Positions 38,610 through 52,400 of a DNA stretch of 64,000 nt are shown piece by piece. The translations under genes and the position numbers were made by a program. The notes under the pieces are model-generated. The model ran no database searches. It saw only the letters and a program-made list of their open reading frames with translations, and had not been told where the DNA came from. Numbering within the stretch: the stretch's first letter is position 1; every line of letters begins with the position of its first letter. This DNA is from Ancylostoma caninum (lineage: Eukaryota; Nematoda; Chromadorea; Rhabditida; Ancylostomatidae): positions 992,001-1,056,000 of the forward strand of contig JBAJFG010000039.1 in NCBI GenBank assembly GCA_037903475.1. Reading direction: 5' to 3'.

Positions 38610-38932
38610 CTAAAATGAAATGAAACGAAATGTGCTCAGACAAAAACTGCGTTAACCCCAAGTTATAGGGTTAATAAGATGTAAAAAAATTAGTATATGA
38701 AAAAAGGTTAGTACAAATGGACCGTTTCGCCTCTGTCTAGCTGAACCATTTTTAATTAGTCGGTCCTCTTAAGATTAAGGTCAACCACGTTGGTCCCTAT
38801 GGCGGGTTGACCAAAAAAGGCATGGTCCCAGTAAATTTGAAAATTTGCAATCCCTGTGAGAATCCAGACCAACACACAATACTAGTCGCTGGATCTCAAC
38901 ACAGTGGCTCGTGAAACCGGTTGAAACGTAAA

Positions 38933-40160
38933 CTCTGGGGCCGGTAGTAAACCCCCCATGTCGCGACATCCAAGATGCGAACACGTTGGCACCAGGTTCG
39001 CGACATCTGCGAACACGTCGCGAGGATTTTGCGACATCGATGCGTGTTTCGCTAATCAATGTATCTCTACCGAACATCACTCAACAAAGAACGTGCGCAC
39101 ATGGCCTAGTGGTTAGTGCGTTTGCCGCAAGAACCCGACACTGTTGTGATAGGGAGGTTCGCTTCCTAAACATTCCAACCCTTTTGCAAAACCACAGCAA
39201 GACGTGTATCCTGTCTTTGAGAACTTTGTTTGTGGAGTAAGTGACTACATACCTCCTAATCAAATGAAACAATCACATACACTTCTCCACTTCAAATTTT
39301 GAGTAACTCCTAAGAACTGCATACATCGCAGGAGTTCTTTTAATCCTTCCCCAGTACTTTGAAATCCTAGTTCGAAGTCCCTGCCAAAAAGTAAATCAAG
39401 CAGGAATAATCAGGCCCCATACGTCACCTGAATGTGAAGCTTTCGATCTGCATGGTCCATGTTTTTTTTGTGATATCTCACACCTTTTCGCAACGTAACC
39501 GCTCCCCTTATCCTATTCGCCGAAACCTGTGAAAGAGTTACCTCCTTTGATTTGCTGATTCTTTGTCCGCATCATTTAACAACTATTTCACAGATCCCTT
39601 TACAATGAGAAAAGCTGGCTAAGAGCACTATGTATGAGGTACTCGATGGTTCTCTAAAATCTCTAAAATGAGTGTAAAATATCTGAAAATTTCCTCCTCT
39701 TGTGTCTTCTTATCAAACTGTGTATTACACTTACGATTGGACGAAGCAAGGCATATGGACAAAGGTTTAAGAGCTTCATACATCTGCGCTGTTTCAAAGG
39801 AGCTTCGTTTCGATCTCGATCTGAGAATGACCTATGCCGATACCTGACCGTTCTCTTGTCAACGAACCGGACGTTCATGAACTCCGTTCGAGTTCGTGAC
39901 ATCACGCCTCGTTGACTTCCACACTATTTCCTCAACTTTTGTTGTCTGCGCCTCATGACCAAGAGGTCACGAACATGGCTACCAACCACTGTCGCGACAT
40001 AGTCATTGAATTTAGTTGCCAACTATGTCGCGACATCAGCGAGAGCACCCTCTTTATCATGGGGAGTTCATGAACATCTCGCGACAAATGTGAGCGACAC
40101 TGTCACGACATGTTGGCAGCTAGGAGTTCACGAGATCGGGGGGTTTACTACCAGCCCAGA
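38933..40160. mobile_element. Non-autonomous DNA element with TGTCGCGACAT subterminal repeats
   Basis: The left terminus TCTGGGGCCGGTAGTAAACC plus CCCC is inverted at the right as GGGGGGTTTACTACCAGCCC plus AGA. Just inside both ends are clusters of the palindrome TGTCGCGACAT and variants (at least six), the arrangement expected for transposase-binding sites. No transposase frame is visible in the about 1.2 kb. Confidence 0.75.
39097..39166 (+). other. tRNA-like sequence with pol III A and B boxes (SINE-like or pseudo-tRNA)
   Basis: TGGCCTAGTGGTTAGTGCG matches an A box, and GGTTCGCTTCC about 40 bp later matches a B box (one mismatch to GGTTCGANTCC). No acceptor stem or plausible anticodon arm closes it, so it is not a working tRNA. 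Confidence 0.5.
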
Positions 40161-40835
40161 TGTAGCCTTTATTGTTTATTTACAGTGTTGAGCAGTTTTA
40201 ATGCTTTAAAAACCTCTCATCGTTGTTCAGCTGGTTTCAGGGATAGTATGATGACTGATTCGCATCCTACAGAGAATTGTCTAGGAATAATAAAATTAGC
40301 TGCTGCAGCTCGAAACATTTTAGAGGAATAGCACAAAATTCCGGGTAACGAATCTTCGGGTTTCTGTGGAGGATTATGTGCGACCCATTGGAGTAGTTGT
40401 TGAGCAATTTGGATCCTTCTATAGCAGAGATCCCCATAAAATGGAACTAATCTTCGCTGCCCTTTGGATTTCCCCATGTTTGATCCGTCTATTTATTTAT
40501 TTATTTATTATAGAAACGCAAAGGATGCGCTTGATACGTGCAAAAGTTCACAAGGCGAAAAAAAATCATGAGCAAGGAAAGGATGTGAGAAAAATCGTGG
40601 GTTCTTTTCAGTAATTGTAAACATGCTGCCAAGAGTTATCAACTTTTTTTCGGTACATCAACAGTTGTTTATTATGTTTATTATGTGTTTAGTTGAGAAA
40701 TTTTTTGAGCCTCTAGAGGCTGATGCTCAAGGCAATGTGTCATTATTTAGTTTAGGCTATGTCCTGGCGAAGGAGCTTACCTCCACATCATTTTGATACC
40801 GTTTGCTCATTCCTTTTCATGTTCTGCTATTCAAA
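40161..40835. other. No gene recognised
   Basis: Between two mobile elements. Short frames only; a small TTTA repeat near 40490-40510. Confidence 0.4.
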
Positions 40836-41867
40836 GATGAGCGGATACTAGATTTTCCACGGCCCGGATAACGGTGCGGATAACGGATAGACCAAAAATG
40901 GCCGAATAACGGATACCGGATAATGGGGATAACGGTTAAATGATCCAAGTGCTACAAAACACAATCTTCTGCAATATTAAAAATGATAAGAAAAAGATAC
41001 CATTTGTGGAGGTGAATTAGTACAATTTCTTCTATGGCTCATTGATAGTCGAAATGAATCTTTCGTGAGGAAGAGGGCACCGTTCATCGGTAAGTTGCTA
41101 GGTCACCAATTTCAACGTCGTTAGTGACCAAACATTAGCTAATGTTGTTGATAAATTTAAAACCATAGGGGTATCGAGAAGTTTTCGATCTGGACTACTT
41201 CCATGAGGTCTGCTGTGACGAAATTTTGTTCTAATAAAATTTTGGTCCCTCTAACATACATTTTCCACGCCTTGATTTCAGTTTTTAACCGTTGAATGAG
41301 AACTCTTCATTATATGAGGCAGACTACACTCCAACGGTCAAATTCAAATCGTTTTTGTCCCTGAATCTCATTGCTCGAAGATGCTGCCCCATATTTCCAA
41401 ACAGAAAATAGTTGTGCTGTGTACCAGGCCCGGAAAACAGAAACGCTGTTCAGAAGCACTAAAATCCTGCCATGGTTATGCTAGAAAAAAAGCTCCATAA
41501 CTTTCGAATACGATCGCACGCGAAGTATTGAGAAAGGGGTGGAGCAGGGGGGGGGGGGTCGGAAACTTTTTGATACCCTACGACCCAGAAAACATGATCA
41601 AGAGCCTTTCTTTCTGGGCTAGCACAAGTCTGTACTACTTCCTGCTACCATGGTGCAAGATTCTAAACCACTGACGACCTAAAATGCGCTAAATCGAGTA
41701 GTACTTCTTGGAATGGAGGCTCTCCTCTGTTCAGAACGTGTGAAAGGAATCCACTATTTTTGGCCTTATCCTCACCGTTATCCGGCGCAAAACCCCGGAT
41801 AACGGATAAGCTAAAACCTGCGGATAACGGTAGAACGGATAATCGGATACGGATAATCCGCTCATCC
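40836..41867. mobile_element. Non-autonomous DNA element with GATAACGG subterminal repeats
   Basis: GATGAGCGGAT at the left is inverted as ATCCGCTCATC at the right. The first about 110 bp and the last about 80 bp are packed with GGATAACGG-type motifs. The about 850 bp in between contains no long frame. This looks like an internally deleted or non-coding DNA transposon. Confidence 0.78.
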
Positions 41868-42466
41868 TTGCTGTTTTTGTGTCAGCTGTAGTTTTGAACC
41901 ACTACGTGCTTGAAATACATGTGAATGCACGGAACGTACACTTCTCTTCAGGACAATTAGCATTTGCCCTATTCTGGACCTGTACTTTTATGGCATTTAT
42001 ATTAAACAACGACTTGTCAGCCGCACTGCAATCATCTGACTCGCGAAGAATTTCTCACGGACGAGGAAGCTCTGGGAAAGCGTTCCATTCCCACGAAATT
42101 CTTAGAGTGTACTATGTTCACACAGGGTTATTTGTTCTTCTGGGAAACTCGTACATCATGATATGATTTATTTACAATCTGGAGGCGTATTATTTACAAA
42201 AGCATGAATCTCAAATCCAGAAGAAAGAGAGAAACCTCGTGCGCCACCTTATAGAATAGAAAACAAAGAACTAAACGAGGAAACGACAGTGTGGGGGTGG
42301 GCGACATGTAAGGACGTTGGAGTATAAACGAAAAGTATAAACGAACGAACGAAGAAGAAGGAGAAGAATACAATAAAGTACCCGAAAACGAAGAACTGTG
42401 GTCAAGAGATGTGTGTATGTGTGTTGGTGTGTGTGTGTGCATGCTGGTGCATCGCTGGGTGCGATT

Positions 42467-42490
42467 CGCGATATCGCGCCGCGATATCGC
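42467..42490. repeat. Paired palindromes CGCGATATCGCG and GCGATATCGC
   Basis: Two perfect palindromes two bases apart, close to a GT-rich stretch (42410-42440), just downstream of the phosphatase gene's stop codon. Confidence 0.85.
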
Positions 42491-42702
42491 ACCGCGCGCG
42501 TACATATTATCCAGGTAGTAAAGCGCAGAATCAGAGATAACATAGGTCTAGGAGTGCAGGCAGCAAGAGTGCGACCTGCACAAATCGTACACAACTCGCT
42601 CTACTCGACTTAACTCGACTCGACTCGAACTTAACCAGCTAAGGCAGTAACTGTAAGGTCAGCTGACGTCGTGACATCGTAGCGACATACGGCTGTGTGA
42701 CC

Positions 42703-45700
42703 TCATAACATGCCCCGTCGGAACCTTCGTTGCGGTTTATTCTGCTGTTCGACCAATTTGATATTCACCAACGTGGCCAAGCCGTTAGCGAAATTGCTCT
42801 GCTTCTCCTTCACTATCACATCGCTGCTCGGCTTCAGAATCTGTAAATACCACCATTACTCCATTGTCCAGCACGTTTTCTAATTGTTTATGCTCTCCGG
42901 AATACGTCACCTACATCTGCTTGCAGCTCTCGAAAACAAACTAAGCGCCAAAAACCCGGTGGCATTTTTCGTGCACGTGCTGTTGTCTCAAGAAGTTTTG
43001 CAAGTATCGAGGGGAGATCAGAGCTCAAAAATCTTGGTTTAAGAACCAGAAACTTGAGGGTGTTGCTTGGCTTACATAACTAAAGGTATAATTTGAATTT
43101 TGACGCATATTATGATTTATTGAAGAACCAGGAGCCTTCAAGGGATTAGCGGAAAAGGTTTTTAAGAAAATTCCAGAACTTTCTTGTATGTAGTAGTTAA
43201 CCTAAAAAGAGATTATTGAGATTATTTCAAAAAATTACTCTGCTACACTCCTCGAGGAGTAGAGGGCTTTGCTTCGCAATCAATAAGTATCAAAACCACT
43301 ACCGCTACGCCGCAGCGACAGCAAGCATTACGCGCTCGCAGTATAGCAGTAGCGTATCCAGAAGTTTCCGAGAAGCAAATTTCAAGTGACTATGTCAGTA
43401 TACTCAGTCCTTCAGTTACAAAGATTTTTCAAGGTGGTTTTTTTTTTGCCGGAAAATTTCCCTAGGCAATTACAAGTTTGTCCAGGATGGACAATTTTCC
43501 TGATTGATGTTCAATTTTTTCTACTTTTATTAGTTTCTATAACTCATCGGGATTTATTCTATATCTGGAAGAACTCGACCAAATCTTTTATTTTCCTACT
43601 CTACTTCTTGATAGTCTTGTTAATTTGACCACAACTCAGCAGTAATAAAGCCTTCAATACCTTGAATGGTAAAAGCTTTAAGGTTTTAGTATCGGAGAAT
43701 TAGAAAAGATTCAAGGGAGCTTATTTTTCCCTTAACCCATCAGTAAGGAATGTTGTAGAATAATTTAAAATAACCCTCAGCAGATTCCTCCTTTAACCCC
43801 TTCCCAACCGAAATCCTGCGGCGATCACCCGTACCAATCCGCTAAAAAGCTCTCGAAAGTAATTTATATAGAGCGCTAACAAGTTTACCCGCATCCAGTC
43901 ATCCAGAAGCACCATCAAGCCGTGATTGCGCCTACGCATTAAGCCTGACCTACACGAAAACACTGCACTAGCCCGATTCCACATACGCAAGTCATGCGTG
44001 CGATTCGCCGAACGCGTGCGACTCACAACAACAGTCATCATTCAAAAGAGAACTTCAGTACAGACGCCCTTTCGAATGATTAACTCCCGAAAAATAATGG
44101 CCTTCGGGCCGATTCCTTTATCGACGCTGCCCAATTCTTTCGACCCGGAACAAGAATGGCAATCCCTCTTAAGGAAATGTTTACCGCAACGTAGGAAAAG
44201 CAGCAGCGCTCACCTGGAAGGAACACAGCAGATTCTCGTCCACATTCATCACCGCGCCTGCGTTGTCGAATTCGCCACAGTAATTGGGCGCTGAGAAGAC
44301 CGTGACCAGACCTCGTCGACCAAAGAACTCGTAGCCGTCTTCGACAACCTGCAAAAGAAGACGAATTGGTTCCGGAAGTGGTTCACCATGTCTGGGAGCT
44401 ATAGATTTCTCTGCAGGCTGATTAAAAATGAAAGGGAGCGATTTGTGCAGTTACAGAGGTGGATTTTAAGTAATTTCACATTTAATTTCACGCCAGAGTA
44501 TACTAAAATAAGGAGCTCAGTCCTTTCTGGACGTTCACGACCCGCTGTTTCGGCCTAAATTTCAGAGAAAAAAAAACGATTAGGAATGGAGCAGCCAATA
44601 AACGGAATTTGCTCGGGATTTGAGCAAAGCCGTAGAATAGGCTCGGATTTTACCCGAAACCCAAGGGTTTAAGTTTTTCAGCGGAATTATTAAAGCTGAC
44701 GTGATTTTTCCAGTTATGGAAGCAAATCCTCGAAAAACTTGGAGGATGTGACGAGAAGGCGATTAGTCTAAGTCGTGACACATTACTAATATCATGGAAC
44801 ACGGCCAATCGCGGGTTATTTAGATCCCCTGAAACGGATTTAGCATATTCTAGAGGATGATTTCACCAAATTCTACCCAGGAAGACTTAATAAAGCCGGG
44901 GAAATAAACGGATCTTCTCCTTGGAAACTGTATGGATAGGTGAGCCAGATTGTGGTGAAAGATTATTCAAAAAAATCCTAGAGAATATCCGGCTTCCTCC
45001 TCTGAGACCCCAAATATTTAAGAATGAAATTATTTAAAAATTCAATGAAACGGTTCAGCTATTCAGGAACAGTGCAAAAATGTAGGTATTGCAAAATTTT
45101 TTGGAATTTCCAGTACGGAAATGTCAGAAAATTCAAGGAAAATCCCCCATAATCCACGGAGTTCCGCATATTTTGATCAAGAAGCTCCGTAAGAGACCCA
45201 TTGTCAGCGTTATTTCCCTCAATATATATCCGAGGGGAAAACATCCCACTGATCATTGGTCAGTGCTTGAATAAAAAACGACGTAGTTTAGCTCATCACT
45301 CATAGAGAAGATCCATGAATCCTGGAAGACCAACAGCAAAAGGGTGTTGAATGGAGGAATTATTCTGGTCTATGCTCAGCGAAAATGCCCTCTATTAGAA
45401 GAAGAATCTAACGGCATGTATGATTGTAAGCAAAAGATTGCAGTATCCAGAAAAGAAGCTGCAGGGTTTCAAAGCGAAGTAGTGGAAAAAAATCCAGAAA
45501 AATATCAATATTTTGAACGTCTAAGAAGGCAATCTACATAGCATGGAATCATGATTTGTTCCGAAATCGGTAAAATTCTATGGTAACCTCACCTGATGAC
45601 CCCGTACCACAATGTCCAAATCCATTTTTTGCAGGAACTGCGCCAATACATCTACTCCGAACACATAGGAAACGCCTCGTTCGTTCGGAGCCCAACCAAC

Positions 45701-46431
45701 GACGGAAGAATCCGGATCCGACCACAGAATATCGCAGAGTAGTCCTGAAACGTGGTCAGCATCAGTGCAGGGCCTTGGAGACCCAAGGGACTAGGCTGAG
45801 GAAAAAGTATAAGCCCAAGCTGCAGTTGCAATGCAAACCAGTCCGAGAAGAACTTATCCAGACAACCATGAATTTTTCAGGACATGCGCTCACCTGTCTC
45901 TTGTACGTCACACGGTCTGGATATCCGTTTCAACTGGTCGAGTGACCGTAAAGTAGGCGAGAGACCACCATGACAACAGAAGATCTTGTTATCGATAAGC
46001 GCTGCGACTGGCATGCAATTGAAGACGTCTTGGAACGTTTTCCACAATTTGATACTGTAGCGTCGTTTGCCTGAAAACAAAAAAAAATCAATGAATTCCA
46101 CAGACTTATACACCCCATTTCAACATTTTGGCTCAGGACGGATCAACTGGTGCAAGCGCTGCAGCTTTTACAGGTAGACTAAGTCAGGAGGGAGAAAATA
46201 GCAACAGTGCAACCTGAATTTGCACTAGAGATTAGTACCACTCATTTCAATGATCTGGCTGTGGGTGGAGTTACTTGTACGAGCCAATGGTAGCACCGGC
46301 AGTCGCGGGGGTTTAAAAATATATTATAAAATGACGAAAAATTGGCACGTACTTATTTCTAATTTCTTCTTTTCGTTACTTTAAGCATTTAATTTTATTT
46401 GTGCAGATTCACCTCTCGGTCACCCTTTCTC

Positions 46432-46479
<48 letters not shown>

Positions 46480-49400
46480 GCTCCCCCTAACCCGCCTGCG
46501 ATCGTCACAGAATTGTCGCACTCGTGGAAAAATCAAATTGTGTATAACTATTATAGAAATCATTGGTAATTCCTGAAATCATCATATCTTAAAAGAGAAC
46601 AGTTGATTTTACGCTCTAATTACGCCAGAATAATGGGAATTATCAAGCATTAAGTTCTTTAGAGGTATATGTATCATTTTTTGAAAAGATGTGCTCTCTT
46701 GATAAGCTATAAACTGCTAGTCCTTGATTATAAACTACTAGGAAGGACAAACATGACGCCTATAGTGTCCTCAAGCCTCTCCTAAGGGAAAGCTGGGCTT
46801 TTTACTCCCTTGTTCTCGCACATACTGAAGCAAGCGAACGCTTTTTCCAATGAAATTAATGTGATTTGAAAGAGGATAACAGGGTACGGAAAACACTAGT
46901 TGTCATAGCGGCTTAGGGATTATCCTTGTTTGCGTCGATAAAGCCCATTATAATTCGATTTAATTCTCTAATAGAAAGCGGACTTTAATATTGGGATGTT
47001 TGAAGTTTTATTAGAGAAATATATACACGTGAAATCAGTAATGATTTTTGCAATTGTTTGTAAATACATCTGCACATAAATAAATCAAGATGGCACTTCT
47101 TTGAATACAGCTCAAAACCAGTTGGATATTCTGGATCTACAATATTTAGCACGGAAGAATTATACAGAATTTTGAGAAATAGCTGAAGAATGGGAGATTT
47201 TTAAGGCAACATGACGAGGCGTGCACCGCTGGGCTGTGATTGGTCAATTCAAGCACGTGTTGCAGCTGCAACGCTAGAAAAAATGTACGAGTTTCCTTGA
47301 ACTTGCATAGGATAGAGAAACGTTATTAGAGCACGAAAAGAGCGGTCAAACGATCAATAATGTCATTAAATGCGTCGAAATTAAAGGGAATTCAAAGGTC
47401 CAGATCAAACTTTAGACATTGCCTCACACTGCGCGCGCGACGCCACCAATCAATATGTACGTGCGGTGCGGTCGCGTCGCAGCTACCAGTCTAACTACTC
47501 CTATGTGCATGATGAGGAATAAGAACATATATTTTATTTTACTTATCTATTCTTTTATTTGCCTGCTTATTTATTCATTCATTTATTCACTTCCGTTACT
47601 CCCAAATTTTCATTTTTATTTTCATTTTCTGACATTTTTATGAAGGTAAGGAATACTGAGAACTTGCGTATAGAAAAACTGTACAACCTCACGGTAGATC
47701 TAAGGAAATTTAATGTAACGCTGAGATTTTCTACCATCATAATCTAATATTACTTTTCTACGACCAGTTACCACTCAAAGTCTGCATAACGGAAGTAAAC
47801 AAATAAATAAACAGGTAAATAAACGAATGGATAAGTAGGGAAAAATTTCTTCTCGGACCCCGGTTTATGAGGGAAGATGGTTACGTGACATATGACAAAC
47901 GCGTACCCGACTCTGACGACTTAGAGCGTTAAAAGGTTAGAAAACTTCCTGCCTAACAAAAAAATCCTCGTGAAAAAAAGTGTCAGTTGTCCACCCTTGG
48001 CAGCCATTTCCCAAGGTGCCATCGTGTATCTCATTTGTCTCAGGAAAATGTCAGGACGGCAACAATCCTCCCCCCCCCCCCCCCCCCCGCAACACCAAAT
48101 GCTCACTATTCCCACTAACACCCTCACTTCCGAGCCTCACCCACGAAAAACAACGACCTAAACAGCCACGCCACGCGGCTTCCTATGATGGATCGTTGGC
48201 AATTTCCATCCGACAATGATCTCTGGACGCCGGCGACGACGTTCATGTGTACACGTAGTGGAACGCGCACTTTTGCGGACATTTCAGCATGTGTTCCGTG
48301 CCGCCAGCGCCGCAGCTCATTTGTTTCATGGAGCGGACAGAGTGCGCTCGATGTTCGGACAACTCACATTCGTCATGGAATCCATAAATCCTGTTCAGGT
48401 TCGCCACCTCGTGATTGCCGCGCAGTAGGAAGAAGTTGTTCGGGTATTTGATTTTGTAGCAGAGCAGCAGGACGATCGTCTGGAATAGATAGGTATTGAT
48501 TGGTTAGAGTATGAAAGATTGAGGGTGCATATTTTTAGCTCCAGGGAAAAGACCATAAGATGAGAGTTTTCTTCAAATTCTCAACTATGTAGCTCACCAT
48601 GGAGTATAATACTATACTGATACATCACTATATATTAATTTTATACAATCATAATATCGCATTATACTAAATATATCAATTATATGTTAATTACCATAGT
48701 TTGGCGTTATACCACCCTATTCATACAATACAAAGTACTAGTACATATGTTTGTACTATTATGTAAAAATTCCAAGTAATCACCGTAGTATAACTTTATA
48801 CTACACCTATTGATATTATATATAGTACTACTACATTGAAACATTACTATATATTAGCTTTATATAACCACCACAATGTAACGGTATACTACGCCTATTA
48901 AATTCATACATACTACTAGTATACTAAGACGTTACTATATAATAGTTCCATGTAGTCATTATAATACAGCGCTTTACTACAGCTGTTCATGCTATACATA
49001 ATATTACCATATTAATATATTACTACATATAAGTAAAACGCTGTATCACGTGATCACATGAAATTAATACATGCATTATAATGCTATATTATGGTGATAA
49101 TTGCACTACATTTACTTATATTGTACATGATACTAGTACAAAAAATCTACGCTTTTGTTTCGGAAAACGAAGGATAAAAAATTCAACAGGATTCGAAAAC
49201 AGAACTGTTACACTTTGACGTCTTTTTAACACCTTTCCTTATAGAACTTGAGCGTGACCTCGTGCTCAAAATTTTACTCTCAAATCTCTGGACCCCCTTT
49301 TCTTGGCAACCTCCCAACACAAGTTCCTGTAAAGCGTACAGCGCTTTCAAGCGTCTGCAACAGCTGCTGGATAACTTTTTAGTCGTCGTACTGTTGTCAT

Positions 49401-52400
49401 GCGCTGTTAAACACAAGCAGACGGATGGGTTTCATTGTTGTAAAGAAAAACTCTGTTGATATTGGAGAACGTGAATCCAGTTGTCGCTGTAATGTTCTGT
49501 TGTTTAGCGAAGTGGAAAAAAGGCGCAGCATGGATACGAGGTGCGTATGGGACGATATGCTTCACTGATCCGGTATAACAAGTTATATTTTGGTGATACC
49601 ATGTCTTGATACCGTATGTATACCTACATATTATATGCAGTTACAACACCATTACATGCATTTACTATACTATAATATTACTGCCACTCTATTTAATGCA
49701 ATCTTTAATGATGATAAATAATAGACATCTAGAGAACGTAATATTATACTTTTAATATATATTAGTACTGTGTTAATATACCATGAGACTACTACATTAT
49801 TCATAATACTACGCCGTCCTACTACTTGATGCAATTTTTGTTGGAAATCGGAGAAGTTTATGGAGCTTGACATTCTACTATTCTATTCTATATATTATAA
49901 TTATTAATTATATTACTATATATTAAAATGGCATCATTATTACATATACAGCAGTACTAGACCATAACTAGTAATAATATACTGTAGTGTCAGTAATGTT
50001 AATGCAGTTGCTCACGGAGAGTCACTATATATAAATATGGCGTTACTACATTACCTGGTTACTCATAGTAATACTATATCACTACCACATCATAATATTA
50101 CACCGTAATACATAAATTTGCCGCGATACTACCATGTATTAATATTAATGTTAATTTTATATTATAGTGCTATACCATAATACATAATAGCATGCCGTAA
50201 TATTATTACTACACTATAATACATACAACCACTATAATATATCAAGCTACTACTATGTGTTAATACTAATGTTATATTATTATACCATAGTACTATACCA
50301 CAATACATCATACTACACCGTGATGTTGTTGCTACACCATAGTACAGACATGGAACCACTGTAATATACCAAACTACTGCGTTGTATTAATATTAGTATT
50401 ATATTAATATTATGCCATAGTAGTATACCATAGTACAAAATATTATACCGTAATGTCACTAGCACTGCATTCAATCCAATTTCCCTTAGAAATTGTTGGC
50501 CAGAATCTTTCTCTAAATCAGGGACAAATACCCTGTTCATCTTGAGGAACTGTCTTGAATACAGGGAACTACAATTTCCCCCAAGATACGCCAAAGTTTC
50601 ACCAATGGCCCGCGCACCACGGCGGCAACATCCGCGGACGTTCCCGCGCTCCAGTTCGCGGCGTTGACTTCCTCTGCGCGTGGCGGACGTCTCGAGTCGT
50701 CTCAACTTAATAACACCCTCACTACCTCACACCGTACACCGTATGCGATTATAGTAGACGTAATAATAGAAACCGGTTCACACGTCCGCGGGATTATCGC
50801 GCGAACGTTTTCCCCAGCCACTATAATACCGCGGCGGGGTTCACTGGGGGTGCGATGACAAAGGTGCGATTTCTCGCACCAACATCGTCGCAGCGTGTTC
50901 CCTGGGAACAAGGTCACACGACCGCAAGTCGTTCCACATTTTCCTTTTCCGGCGACGTCAACAATCATCAGAGTACAGTTAGAGGACGTTTTTACGTTTT
51001 TATGTGTGCACTCTTGACGTTGCGGTGAAATGTAGCACTGAGAAATGTGACAGTTGTCCTCACTTCGATACTCTTCGGTCCGCGATCGACATAGTCGCCT
51101 AGGAACAGGTAGTTCGACTCGGGTGGGAAGCCAGCCAGGGTGAATAGACGTAGCAGATCGTTGTATTGGCCGTGGATGTCACCTAAAATCCAGCAATTAA
51201 GGAGAATGCTGCTGCAGCAGATCCTGATATTCTCCTGCAAAATTCTGGAAGAGAACCCTCCCATATGGCTTGTTTGAGTGCAATATACACCTCAGGACGA
51301 GCCTTTCAAGGCAGCTAGTCGCTGTTCAAAAAAGATGATGTCATTCATGACAACTTGAATTGAGCTCTTCCGTAGTCAGTCATCAATCATACGCGGGCCT
51401 AGTGCTATTGCAGGATTAGCCCTCGGCCAAAAAAAGCGGCGTCAAATGGGAGTGGAGGCTTAAAGTGGGCTTTCCAACGTATTTTTCACGGTTAGAGTAA
51501 ACAAAACAAAAACAGTGTTTTGCTGAAAAGCGCGAAAATCTAGAAAATCCAAGAAGAAGGCCAACCTGCGATTTTTAGCGGCGGTTCCAATTCGAGCAAC
51601 ATCGGTTGATGCAGGAAAATTTGTCTGGCTAACATGCAAATCATACGTATCTCGTTTTCCGACACATCGATGCTCTTCTGCCATGGTTTTACCTGAAATG
51701 GATGGCTACTTTTTAAAGAAAATTTGGTAAAGATCCAGGAATTTTTTCTGCTTCCCAGGTTATACCATACCAGTCTGGCCGTCCGGCTGACGCCGGACTT
51801 CCAGACTTTTCCTAATGCTCGCTTCACTCGCATGGCTTCATCTCTTCTTCATTCAAATAAAGTCACAGCTATTCCACATTTTTGCTATAATGTGTCCCAC
51901 ACCCTTTCCATTGCTTTTTCTCATGTAAAAATGCACTTATCAAAGAGGATTAACCTTCTCGAAGCAATTTTATCATTTGCTCAACTGAAATAGCTTTTTG
52001 TAACTAAATATAACCGGTTCAACCTGAATTGACCGCAGAAAATGGTCTATCATTCTTTGTTTGTTATAACTGGTCAAGTCATAAGAGTCATTTAGAACAT
52101 ATAAAAGTGGAGGGTGCGGTGTGTTCATAAACAAATGAGAAGAGGAGAACGCGGGGGAGGACGTAAGGAGGAAGGATTCACACGGATTGCATACTAATCC
52201 GCGCAGTGGTCTGACATCCAGTTTTTTTTTTACGATTGATGTTAGACGCCATCGAATCGATTTAACAAATATGGACCTAACTCATGACATTTCCCTGAGT
52301 AGTGGACACCGGCGCATCCCTCTTGCATCGGTAGCTATATTTTCAGGCGCTCCTCCACTTTTGAGAGCAGGCGAAGCCCTATCAGTAGACCCGTCTCCCC

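Noticed and set aside
39101..39166. A functional tRNA gene
   Set aside because: A and B boxes fit, but no acceptor stem closes and the anticodon arm is not convincing.
48060..48090. Poly-C tract as a regulatory motif
   Set aside because: A plain homopolymer in an intron, like the G and C runs near 10860 and 10940; no supporting context.
50313..50705. 130-codon minus frame
   Set aside because: Spans the AT satellite edge and a GC-rich stretch inside a phosphatase intron; no coding character.
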